From: Desulfosporosinus sp. FKB
GTDB lineage: Bacteria > Bacillota > Desulfitobacteriia > Desulfitobacteriales > Desulfitobacteriaceae
Direction of reading: 5' to 3'
Assembly: GCF_002196705.1 (NCBI RefSeq)
Contig: NZ_NADJ01000039.1
Span: forward strand, 62,001-126,000
DNA: 64,000 bases
Shown here: positions 54,128-61,961 of the stretch, in pieces
Layout: each line of letters starts with the position of its first letter
How positions within the stretch are numbered: position 1 is the first letter of the stretch
Translations under genes and position numbers: made by a program
Notes under the pieces: generated by a model
What the model was told of the DNA's origin: nothing
What the model saw: the letters and a program-made list of their open reading frames with translations, nothing else
Databases searched by the model: none

Positions 54128-56185
54128 TTAGTCAATTTTTAATACATTAGATTTGGAAATAATCTTATTTCTGCTATCAGATAGTTTAACCTGAAAAGTT
54201 GCCTTTGCCATGCTTTTAGGCAGGTCAATCGTTAAGGAATCAGGGCCAAAATAGGTGGTCTTGACTGCTTTGCCGTTTAAATATACTTGATCATTTTCCA
54301 CAAAGTTATTTCCTTCAATCATCAAAGAGCTTTCAGATGTTAAAACGTTTGTAATCACCGGTTGAGCATCACCCTGAATATAGCCGGTGTTCAGCGGCGG
54401 CTTATGATCCGGTTTAAGGTCATAGCCATACTCTTTGCCAAATAATAAATCATATTGCAGCAATTCATAATCCTTAAAGGTACCTTCGGATAAATTGGCC
54501 GCATTCCAATAATCTTTATTAATAATCACATCAGTTCCTTTTTGCATCAAATTAGAGAGCAGATCTGTCATAGGGCTGCCAGACTTTTGAGCTAGCTGAA
54601 GAGCATAGGCTCCCATGAAATTTGATGACAATTTAAGGTTGTGATTTACGGTTGTCGAAAAGTTATTCCAAGTTACAAAAGGAACGCTGTGAAGGTTTAA
54701 ATAATCTTGATAAGAATTGCCGTCTTTGATAAAGCCTGCCTCTTTGTATACACTATAATTATCACCAAGCATTGGCAGATGGTCACCATAAAATATGACC
54801 ATTGTCGGTTGATTTATTTGTTTTAAGCCATCAATAAGCTGTTTCAAAGACTGATCAACATCGGAAATTTTATTGGCATAGTTATCCAGAATCGCTTGAG
54901 ACTGAGGGCTTAGATTAGTACCGCTGGCTTTTATGGTATTCCCGGGGTCCTCAGTAGTATCATAAGGGCCGTGGTCTTCCATGGAAACCGCATAGATAAA
55001 GTCAGGTTTATCTGTTTCTTTTACCTCATTGAGAATTTGTTGCGTAAGTACCGTATCGCGAATATAGGGACCTTTGTATTCGGGATTGTTTAAAAATTCC
55101 TTAGTAATAAATTTATTAAAGCCCTCAAGTTGATAAACTTTATCCCTGCTATAGAACCAATCATCGTAAGTATGGATGGCAGAAGTGGCGTAACCCTGCC
55201 GATTGAGAATTGTAGGCAAAGCCTCAATAGGGCGATTAACGTATTGATCATAGGCGATAGAACCATTAGGCAAAAACTGCGTTGAAAAGCCTGTCATGGC
55301 TTCAAACTCGGTATTAGCCGTACCACCGCCGTAAACAGCCGAAAGCATCGTCCCGCTTGTTTGAGATTTTTGCAGTGAGTGGAAAAAGGGAATAGGATCC
55401 TGGCTAAATGAAACGTTTTTCATCAGAGTCGGATCCCAAAAAGCTTCACTCATAACAAAAATAATATTAGGTTTAAAATTAGCATTCACGGGATAAGAGG
55501 ATGTATTATTTTGAATAATAGTATTGATTACGTTCTCTTGATAGTTATCCGGTTTAGTGACTTTTAAGTATTCCGTATCCAAAAGAAAGCCAAGCATAGT
55601 TCCGTTTTGTTCATAATTAAGAGACTGACTATACGTAATTAATTGTAAGGCAAAAGCATTCTGGATGGAGTTAAAGAATGAATAGAAAATGAATACGACG
55701 AAGAAAGAACAAAGAAATACAATAGACCGATAGCGTTGTTTTCTTTCTTTAGCAGTATGTTTAAGTATGAACCGAATCAAAGCAACTGTAATAATAAGTA
55801 AGACTCCAAGGACAACAAAAACATTACGAAAATGATCAGAAATACCCATCGCTTCTTTGGCCAAAAGAAAATCTGAAGGGAGCAGAGGGTCTCCTTTGAT
55901 TTTTAATTTTTGTTGACTAATAAAGCCCAAAGCAGAAAACAAAGCCAAAAATATCGTCGCTGTTACCAAATATGCTCGTTTAGGTAAAATATAAAATATG
56001 TTAATAATGCCAAACATCAGTAAATAGCTTAAGAAAAATTCAGAAGGATAACTCTTAATCCAAGTTATGGCTTTCATTATGCTTCCATTGGAAAAACTTT
56101 CTAAGGCCATCAAGACGAATAAAGGAACAGTAAGAATGAACAAGACCTTGTTTTTGGTTATTATTTTTAACACCTGGCTAAACAC
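54128..56185 (-). CDS. LTA synthase/sulfatase-family protein with C-terminal IPT-like domain
   Basis: A 685-residue membrane-anchored phosphoglycerol transferase-like enzyme. Five helices lie within residues ~5-205. The outer sulfatase-fold domain carries Mn-site Glu in IIFVMSEAFWDPT, the catalytic Thr region GGGTANTEFEAMTGFST and Asp/His in VIFYGDHLPMLG. After the catalytic part comes a small domain of about 75 residues (PVITNVLTSESSLMIEGNNF, later VYLNGKAVKTTYFGPDSL) that looks like an IPT/TIG immunoglobulin-like fold, unusual for LtaS. The start is GTG 56185 after GGAGG; the frame extends to 56221 without a site. It probably builds a glycerol-phosphate-type polymer at the cell surface. Confidence 0.88.
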   Translation of the reverse strand: MFSQVLKIITKNKVLFILTVPLFVLMALESFSNGSIMKAITWIKSYPSEFFLSYLLMFGIINIFYILPKRAYLVTATIFLALFSALGFISQQKLKIKGDPLLPSDFLLAKEAMGISDHFRNVFVVLGVLLIITVALIRFILKHTAKERKQRYRSIVFLCSFFVVFIFYSFFNSIQNAFALQLITYSQSLNYEQNGTMLGFLLDTEYLKVTKPDNYQENVINTIIQNNTSSYPVNANFKPNIIFVMSEAFWDPTLMKNVSFSQDPIPFFHSLQKSQTSGTMLSAVYGGGTANTEFEAMTGFSTQFLPNGSIAYDQYVNRPIEALPTILNRQGYATSAIHTYDDWFYSRDKVYQLEGFNKFITKEFLNNPEYKGPYIRDTVLTQQILNEVKETDKPDFIYAVSMEDHGPYDTTEDPGNTIKASGTNLSPQSQAILDNYANKISDVDQSLKQLIDGLKQINQPTMVIFYGDHLPMLGDNYSVYKEAGFIKDGNSYQDYLNLHSVPFVTWNNFSTTVNHNLKLSSNFMGAYALQLAQKSGSPMTDLLSNLMQKGTDVIINKDYWNAANLSEGTFKDYELLQYDLLFGKEYGYDLKPDHKPPLNTGYIQGDAQPVITNVLTSESSLMIEGNNFVENDQVYLNGKAVKTTYFGPDSLTIDLPKSMAKATFQVKLSDSRNKIISKSNVLKID

Positions 56186-56348
56186 AAAAATCGTTCCTCC
56201 GTTAATAAAAGTAAACATCAAACATTATAGCAAAGATAGATCAAAAATAAGTGACGAATATTTGAAGAATTTGTGAAATATAAGATGCCAGTATTTAATT
56301 ATCTGCCAAAATGGAAAACAATATGCCAATATTATTGAATATATCAGG

Positions 56349-56390
56349 CCTTAAAAAAACCTCAAAGGCTCACTACATGGTGTGCCTTTG
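56349..56390 (-). terminator. Terminator-like hairpin upstream of the LTA synthase gene
   Basis: CAAAGGCnCAC and GTGnGCCTTTG (56363-56373, 56380-56390) pair; on the minus strand AGGTTTTTTT follows. It is the second hairpin between the GNAT and LTA genes. Confidence 0.6.
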
Positions 56391-56429
56391 TATTTAAAGT
56401 AAGTATGCAGATGTTTCATTATCTAAGTA

Positions 56430-56486
56430 TTAAACAAACAAACCCGTTAAGCAAGCTATGTATATGGCTTAAATCTCATGGGTTTC
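56430..56486 (-). terminator. Terminator after the GNAT gene
   Basis: On the minus strand AAACCC/GGGTTT and, inside, TTAAGC/GCTTAA pair, followed by GTTTGTTT. Confidence 0.6.
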
Positions 56487-56520
56487 AAACATAATAGTCA
56501 ATTATCATGTCTTAATTAAT

Positions 56521-57192
56521 CTAAAGCAAGCGAGAAAAGGAAATTGACGTCTCAGAGACTTCTTCCTTTTCCCACCCATCTTTTATGTAAAAACTTATAG
56601 CTCTTTGATTCCAAGGCAATGCCGATAATCCTACTTTTTTAAACCCCTGTTCTTTCATCTCTCTACAAAACTCAGCGGTTAATTCATTTGCAACGCCTAA
56701 TCCTCGATAGCTTCTATCGACTGCCAGGGCCAATAGCCTCGGTTGTCGAGATAAGCAAATTTCCTGTTTCTCTCTGAAATCACTATCCCTCACTGAAAAG
56801 GAAAACAGCGCCTTCAGCGCCACATGTACGTGTCCAAGTCTCTTTGTGATATGCTTCCGAATAAAAGAATCCTTAAAGAATCTGGAAATAGTAAGGTAAA
56901 CTAATGTCATAAAATTTTCTCGGTAAAACTCTCGAAAAGGGTTATCGGAGGTCGTAGCTAAAACCAAGCCGATTACCTCATTCTTATACTTTGCTACATA
57001 TCCAGAATTTGCATCGGAATTAACGAATTCTGAAATAAAAAGCGTTAAAAATTTATGTCCCATATGCCCCAGAAAATGATTTTGAAAGGAACGTTTATAT
57101 AATCGAGCGACTAAAGGTATATCCTGATTTTGCAGATGCATAACGTCTATATTACATTTACAATTATGATAATTAAGGCTATTATTTGGCAC
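56521..57192 (-). CDS. GNAT-family N-acetyltransferase
   Basis: A 223-residue acetyltransferase-fold protein. The acetyl-CoA loop is LALAVDRSYRGLGVANELTA, followed by VGLSALPWNQRAISFYIKDG, the usual end of a GNAT domain. Residues ~70-140 contain an insertion with many Phe, Arg and His (MTLVYLTISRFFKDSFIRKH). The substrate is unknown. The GTG start at 57192 has AGAGAGG about 12 nt upstream, rather far, so a start further in (ATG at codon 18) is possible. It stands alone. Confidence 0.8.
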   Translation of the reverse strand: MPNNSLNYHNCKCNIDVMHLQNQDIPLVARLYKRSFQNHFLGHMGHKFLTLFISEFVNSDANSGYVAKYKNEVIGLVLATTSDNPFREFYRENFMTLVYLTISRFFKDSFIRKHITKRLGHVHVALKALFSFSVRDSDFREKQEICLSRQPRLLALAVDRSYRGLGVANELTAEFCREMKEQGFKKVGLSALPWNQRAISFYIKDGWEKEEVSETSISFSRLL

Positions 57193-57441
57193 GTAAGCAA
57201 ATACCTCTCTTTTGAGAATTTCCGATGATTCGTTTTATGATTCTTCTCAAATATAGATTAACTTACCCAGGATTGGAAAAATCAAAGGATATAATTTAAG
57301 CATAATTGATAAATTTTAAGATATTGTCAAGTCACTATAGGGTTTATATGAAGATCCCTTTAAGATTCTCAAATAAACTTCCAATATTGCCTCAATTTGT
57401 AAATGATAAATCGCTAAACGTTAAGAGAGGTGTTGTTTCCT

Positions 57442-59301
57442 ATGAGTGTAGATTTTCGTGGTCTGGGGTTCGGCGCTGGTTCAGGTGGTACGGGCTCAGG
57501 AGGAAAACGCTGGCAGTTAAGAGAACTGGCAAAAAACGAGCATCTCGACTGGTCTATCATCAAACGAGTTCTAAAAGCATTTATTCCTTATTGGCCTAAA
57601 GCCATCCTCGTGACAATCATCATCTTTATTACCTCTATAGGTGGGGTTCTGCCTGCTTGGTTAACTCAAAAAATCATAGATGATGGTATCCAAAAAGGAC
57701 AACTTCCCACCGTTATTATTTTAACCGTAGCGCTTATTGCGGCGGCAGTTGTCACAGGATTACTTGGAGTTTGGCAAAACTGGCTCAGCAATCAAATTGC
57801 TCAAAACGTTATGGCAGATTATCGCTTAGCTTTATTTCGCAACCTTCAGCGGCAAACGGTAAATTTCTTTGCATCCCGTCAGTCCGGAGATCTTGTGTCT
57901 CGGATCATCAATGATGTTACAGCAATTCAAAATGTCATTACTTCAACCTTAGTAGGATTTATCAGTAATCTCCTTACTATCGCAGTAACCTTGTTGTTGA
58001 TGTTTAAAATGGATTGGCGGATGTCTGTATTGGCTATTATTGTTGTACCTGGCTTCGTTATTCCAACGCAAAAGGTCGGCAGAGTAAGGCAGAAAATTCA
58101 AGCAGAAATTCAGCAGTGGTTATCCGCGCTGACAGTTCAACTCAGTGAAGCCCTCGGAGTAAGCGGAGCACTTCTGATTAGGATATTTAACCGTGAACCA
58201 AGAGAAGAAACGAAATTTTGTCTCGCCAATGAAAAATTACGAGATTTGCAAATACGCCAGGGACTCATTGGCCGCTGGCTGTTCATGTGGTTAGGTATGT
58301 TTTCTTCAATAGGTCCTGCCTTGTTGTGGGGTTATGGAGGATGGTTAGTAATACATCATGAAATGAATCTTGGAGTCATTGTCGCCTTCACAACGTTATT
58401 ATCTAAATTGTATGGACCACTGAGTCAGTTAGCCCAAATCCACGTTAATGTTCTCTCATCTGTTGCTTTATTCCGGAGAATTTATTCGATTTTGGATATT
58501 AAACCAGAAGTTCAAGACGGCCCAAGAACTATTCCGCCTAACAGCGTCAAGGGACGTCTTGAACTAAACGATGTTTCCTTCTCTTATCAGCACGAAACTA
58601 AGGACGACAGGGAAGCAAAGCTGGCTCTCTGCAACATTAACTTAACAGTAGAGCCCGGGCAAACCGTTGCCCTCGTTGGTCCAAGCGGAGCAGGGAAAAC
58701 CACACTCTTAAATTTAATACCTCGGTTTAGCGATCCAGTATCAGGCTGTCTATTTCTAGATGGCATAGAATGTCAAAGCCTATCCCTGGAATCTTTAAGA
58801 GCGCAAATGGGGTTAGTACCCCAAGACCCTTTCTTTTTCCACGATTCGGTCTACAATAACCTCCTTCTCGCCAACGAAAAGGCCAGCCAAGAGGATATGG
58901 AAACAGCTTGCCAAGCGGCCCAAATTCATGATACCATTGCGGATTTACCTCAAGGTTATCATACTGTCGTCGGAGAACGGGGATATCGTCTCTCCGGGGG
59001 AGAACGACAGCGTTTAGCTATTGCAAGAGTATTGCTTCAAAGCCCTCGTATCGTTCTTTTAGATGAAGCAACGAGCGCCTTAGATACGGTTGTTGAACGA
59101 AAAATACAGGACGCTTTGGCCTTTTTATTAAAAGGAAGAACCGCAATCGTCATTGCCCACCGTCTCTCGACGATTCTTGCAGCTGACAAAATAATTGTTT
59201 TAGATAAAGGTGAGATAATCGCTTCAGGAACCCATCAGGAACTTGTCGAAAAAAGCCCTTTGTACAAAAGGCTTTATGAGACTCAATTTTCCCTCCCCTA
59301 A
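57442..59301 (+). CDS. ABC exporter (MsbA/LmrA type)
   Basis: A 619-residue ABC half-exporter that should work as a homodimer. A Gly-rich N-terminal leader of about 25 residues is followed by six membrane helices (about 50-330). The ATPase domain has Walker A GPSGAGKTT, signature RLSGGERQRLAIA, Walker B IVLLDEATSALD and switch VIAHRLST, all canonical. ATG 57442 follows AGAGAGGTG; a GTG at 57430 lies within that site. The substrate is unknown. It stands alone, unlike the MarR-controlled pair at 7598-11190. Confidence 0.9.
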   Translation: MSVDFRGLGFGAGSGGTGSGGKRWQLRELAKNEHLDWSIIKRVLKAFIPYWPKAILVTIIIFITSIGGVLPAWLTQKIIDDGIQKGQLPTVIILTVALIAAAVVTGLLGVWQNWLSNQIAQNVMADYRLALFRNLQRQTVNFFASRQSGDLVSRIINDVTAIQNVITSTLVGFISNLLTIAVTLLLMFKMDWRMSVLAIIVVPGFVIPTQKVGRVRQKIQAEIQQWLSALTVQLSEALGVSGALLIRIFNREPREETKFCLANEKLRDLQIRQGLIGRWLFMWLGMFSSIGPALLWGYGGWLVIHHEMNLGVIVAFTTLLSKLYGPLSQLAQIHVNVLSSVALFRRIYSILDIKPEVQDGPRTIPPNSVKGRLELNDVSFSYQHETKDDREAKLALCNINLTVEPGQTVALVGPSGAGKTTLLNLIPRFSDPVSGCLFLDGIECQSLSLESLRAQMGLVPQDPFFFHDSVYNNLLLANEKASQEDMETACQAAQIHDTIADLPQGYHTVVGERGYRLSGGERQRLAIARVLLQSPRIVLLDEATSALDTVVERKIQDALAFLLKGRTAIVIAHRLSTILAADKIIVLDKGEIIASGTHQELVEKSPLYKRLYETQFSLP

Positions 59302-59353
59302 ATTCTCCTATTTCTGGCAGCTTGATAAATCCCAATCCCTTGCCTCAAGTGAA

Positions 59354-59436
59354 CTCGGATGGACTCTATCCCCACGTAAGCAACATATGGGAACTACGCC
59401 CACTTGCAGAAGTGAGAGTCATACAATTGGATAAAT
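59354..59436 (+). repeat. Dispersed ~80-bp repeat, copy 3
   Basis: Contains TCGGATGGACTCTATCCCCA, then TATGGGAACTACGCCCACTT, GCAGAAGTGAGAG and TTGGATAAATT, matching copies 1 and 2 in the same orientation. It covers the 3' end of the convergent Spo0E-like gene. Confidence 0.7.
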
Positions 59437-59614
59437 TATGATCGCTGTCATCAACCTTACGCTTTAGCAATCCCTTTCGAGAATTCAACTGTCGCCTCAT
59501 ATACTTTACAATTTCCACATCAAGTTCTTGACTAATAGTTAATACCTCATCTGAAGAACATTTTCCCCAAGCTGAATGGAGTTTGGACCTAAGGAGTTCA
59601 ATTCTTTCTGTCAT
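59366..59614 (-). CDS. Spo0E-like aspartyl phosphatase with repeat-derived tail
   Basis: An 82-residue protein. The first ~45 residues match Spo0E-like sporulation phosphatases: an initial helix (ERIELLRSKLHSAW) and the signature ISQELDVEIVKYMR. Family members are usually about 45-65 residues and remove phosphate from Spo0A~P. Here the last ~23 residues (from about SNCMTL on) are encoded by the dispersed repeat at 59354-59436, so the original stop seems to have been lost or displaced when that element arrived. The ATG at 59614 starts MTERIELL; I found only a weak ribosome site. Confidence 0.8.
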   Translation of the reverse strand: MTERIELLRSKLHSAWGKCSSDEVLTISQELDVEIVKYMRRQLNSRKGLLKRKVDDSDHNLSNCMTLTSASGRSSHMLLTWG

Positions 59615-59656
59615 AACTAGTCCTCCCCCAGAATTTCTAACGTTTTTCCCTATCGA

Positions 59657-59980
59657 TTATTCAGGAAAGTTTTCCATAATAAACCCAACCGCACCTAATG
59701 AAATGGCATCTTTGACCTGGTGTTCATTCCCCAAAGAAGTAATAATGATAATTCTGGCACCGTTATCTATTTCTTTAATCATTTTGATAGCCTTAAGCCC
59801 ATCTAATTTGGGCATTATAATATCCATAGTTACAATATCAGGCTTTAGGTCATTATAAAGCTGTATAGCTGTCAGTCCATTATCAGCTTCACCTACAACT
59901 TCAAAGCCGCTGGTTTCTAAGAGGTTTTTAATAGAACGTCTCTTTAATGCCGAGTCGTCAACAATTAATGCTCTCTTCAA
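59657..59980 (-). CDS. Single-domain response regulator (CheY-like)
   Basis: A 107-residue receiver domain alone. Acidic residues in ALIVDDSALKR, phospho-Asp in DIVTMDIIMPKLDG and Thr in IIITSLGNE are present. The conserved Lys normally found in a FIVKPF motif is replaced: the sequence reads GFIMENFPE. The chain also ends directly after it, about 10 residues short of CheY. Phosphorylation may still occur, but signalling may differ. It lies 42 bp upstream of the Spo0E-like gene on the same strand, so the two may form a small phosphorelay-tuning unit. Confidence 0.88.
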   Translation of the reverse strand: MKRALIVDDSALKRRSIKNLLETSGFEVVGEADNGLTAIQLYNDLKPDIVTMDIIMPKLDGLKAIKMIKEIDNGARIIIITSLGNEHQVKDAISLGAVGFIMENFPE

Positions 59981-60238
59981 TTACTTAACACCTCATGTTC
60001 TTCTGGTGAACAACATTTTAATTCCTTATAATCTATTGTAACAATTTATGAACTTGACGATAGTACACAAGGTCATTGATTTTAATGCCAAAAGCACTTA
60101 CTACCTCATGCTGATAGCATTTATAATTTTAAGGTTAATGCTATATTTTAAATTTTCACAATAAACCGTAAAGTTCATTTTTAGATTATCTCGTTGTATA
60201 ATATTTAATAAGATATACTTTTTAGAGGAGTTCATATT

Positions 60239-60622
60239 ATGTCTTTTAACGACGATAAAAACAAGATGATTGAAACTTGCCAAGCCATCTTAGAATCTTG
60301 TGATAAGCCCTTTGTTTGGGAAGAAGAAGGTTCTTATAAATATGGCAACTTTAAAAAACCTTTTAATTTATTTTTTCCTCATCCGCAAATCGATGCAGAG
60401 TTACAAAAGTTGTTTGAGAAATTTTCTAATTCTTCTTATTTATACGATCAGATTAAATCCACCTGTACCCTCGAGTCTGAATGGTCTGAATCAGGAACAT
60501 ACGGTTTAGATAGGGATTTTACTTGTTACTTTAGCAAATTCGCTTTAAAGCCCAATTATGTCGAACAAATCAAAGCATATTTTAGTCAACGCCTCAACGA
60601 ATTGCAGAAAGAATCTAACTAG
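60239..60622 (+). CDS. Hypothetical protein (127 aa)
   Basis: Not recognised. It is a soluble, acidic protein rich in aromatic residues, with four cysteines (in ETCQAILESC, STCTLES and FTCYFSKF), and starts SFNDDKNKMIETCQAIL. No signal peptide or membrane segment. AGAGGAG lies about 9 nt before the ATG, so it is probably expressed. No operon partner; neighbours are the response regulator (divergent) and citD 295 bp downstream. Confidence 0.7.
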   Translation: MSFNDDKNKMIETCQAILESCDKPFVWEEEGSYKYGNFKKPFNLFFPHPQIDAELQKLFEKFSNSSYLYDQIKSTCTLESEWSESGTYGLDRDFTCYFSKFALKPNYVEQIKAYFSQRLNELQKESN

Positions 60623-60916
60623 AATGCATAAAACCTATTCTTATATTCTATTTTTCATTTAATAATTGGCATATAATTAAAAAATTTTTCTAATTAATGA
60701 GGTATTTGTCTTTATTATGTGAAACTCAGTTTCATATAATAAAACTTATAACATTAGATAACATGTCTCTTCTTAATAGCTGCAAATGCAAAACTCTTCT
60801 TTCCGCTTGATAATGTTATTACATTTGGGTATGTTAGGAGTTGATGGTTATTGTTAAATTAGAAGTATTTTGTCATGATTAAAATGCTCAAGATTATGTA
60901 CGAGGAGGATTAAGCG
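60623..60916. other. AT-rich leader region of the citrate lyase operon
   Basis: About 290 bp with no gene of normal size. It must hold the operon promoter, but no -35/-10 pair stands out. A 12-codon ORF with a GGAG site near 60846 exists but is too short to call. Confidence 0.4.
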
Positions 60917-61189
60917 ATGAAAATTAATAAGACCGCGCAGGCTGGAGCTTTGGAATCCAGCGATGTACTTGTTACCGTTGAACCCAATCCCGATGGTGGG
61001 ATTAAAGTTGAGCTCGAAACAAAACGCGTTATTCAGAAACAATTTGGCAAGCAAATCGAGAAAGTGATTCTTGAGACTGCACAACAAAGCGGCGCTGAAG
61101 ATGTACTTATTAAAGCTCAGGACAAAGGCGCATTGGATTATACATTCAGGGCTAGGGTTCAAGCAGCGCTTCAAAGGGCTTCTCTTTAG
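60917..61189 (+). CDS. citD: Citrate lyase acyl carrier protein (gamma subunit)
   Basis: A 90-residue protein carrying the prosthetic group of citrate lyase. The N-terminal QAGALESSDVLVTVEP includes the serine (near residue 14) that takes the phosphoribosyl-dephospho-CoA arm. The length is normal. GAGGAGG precedes the ATG. First gene of citD-citE-citF. The genes for attaching the group (citG, citX) and for the acetate ligase (citC) are not in the window. Confidence 0.93.
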   Translation: MKINKTAQAGALESSDVLVTVEPNPDGGIKVELETKRVIQKQFGKQIEKVILETAQQSGAEDVLIKAQDKGALDYTFRARVQAALQRASL

Positions 61190-61232
61190 CCTTTTATAGA
61201 TGACTAAGATAATATGAAAAGGAGTATCAAGA

Positions 61233-61937
61233 ATGAGCAAAAACAGGAGTATGCTTATTATTCCAGGAAATAGCCCTAAGGGGCTGCAAAACGCTCCGGT
61301 ATTTTACCCGGATTTACTTGTCCTTGATCTGGCTGATGGTGTGCCGTTTGAAGATAAGGACAGCGCCCGCTTACTCGTTAAAGAAGCCATCGGTTTTATG
61401 GATTATGAAAATACCCAGGTCGTCGTAAGAATTAATTCCCTCCAATCAGGTTTCGGAGCTAAAGACATTGAGGTCATTACCCCAGTTCAACCCGTTGCTT
61501 TTGTTATTCCACAAGGAAGCGTAGAACAGCTTCAAGACATTGAAATCCTTTTAACAGAATCTGAAAAGAAGGCGGGACTAAAAGAAGGAAGTATTGGATT
61601 GATCCCAGTGGTTGATACCGTTAAGGCTTTAGAACAAATGTCTTCACTTCTTAACACTTCCCCCCGCATCAAAAGTGCCTTTTTTAATGCCGAAGGTCTT
61701 GCTCAAGAACTTGGAATCATTCGCAGTAAAGAAGGCGACGAGATCCTCTATGCCCGCAGTAAGTTTGCCATGGCTTGTCGAGTTGCCGGCATGAATAGTT
61801 TTGATACTTCCTTTATTGACAGCAACGATTATGAGGGCTTGGAGAAGGATTGTTTTAAAGCCCGCAATCTCGGCTTCACTGGTAAAGCTGCCATTGATGG
61901 CCGGCAAATTGATACAATTCATAAAATCTTTGTTTAA
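61233..61937 (+). CDS. citE: Short, divergent CitE-like (HpcH/HpaI) protein
   Basis: A 234-residue relative of the citrate lyase beta subunit, about 60 residues shorter than the usual ~295 because the C-terminal part is absent. Kept blocks: SMLIIPGNSPKGLQNAPVFY, VVVRINSL, LYARSKFAMACRVAGMNSFD and GLEKDCFKARNLGFTGKAAI. Changed blocks: FDLEDAV is LDLADGV, the RLPK strand is FVIPQG, LGAEDFTADLG is FNAEGLAQELG (metal-site Asp lost), and NPRQ is DGRQ. So the lyase active site looks altered. It sits between good citD and citF genes with normal spacing, so it is likely a real subunit. Whether it cleaves citryl-CoA or another substrate is unclear. Confidence 0.85.
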   Translation: MSKNRSMLIIPGNSPKGLQNAPVFYPDLLVLDLADGVPFEDKDSARLLVKEAIGFMDYENTQVVVRINSLQSGFGAKDIEVITPVQPVAFVIPQGSVEQLQDIEILLTESEKKAGLKEGSIGLIPVVDTVKALEQMSSLLNTSPRIKSAFFNAEGLAQELGIIRSKEGDEILYARSKFAMACRVAGMNSFDTSFIDSNDYEGLEKDCFKARNLGFTGKAAIDGRQIDTIHKIFV

Positions 61938-61961
61938 TCAAATGGAAACGAGGGGTATCGC

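Noticed and set aside
59354-59436. The dispersed repeat as a tRNA fragment or attachment site
   Set aside because: It has no tRNA arms or CCA end and no phage or integrase genes adjoin; the ordered hairpin blocks fit transposon ends better.
60846-60884. 12-codon leader peptide upstream of citD
   Set aside because: It has a GGAG site but no run of regulatory codons and no attenuator hairpin follows.
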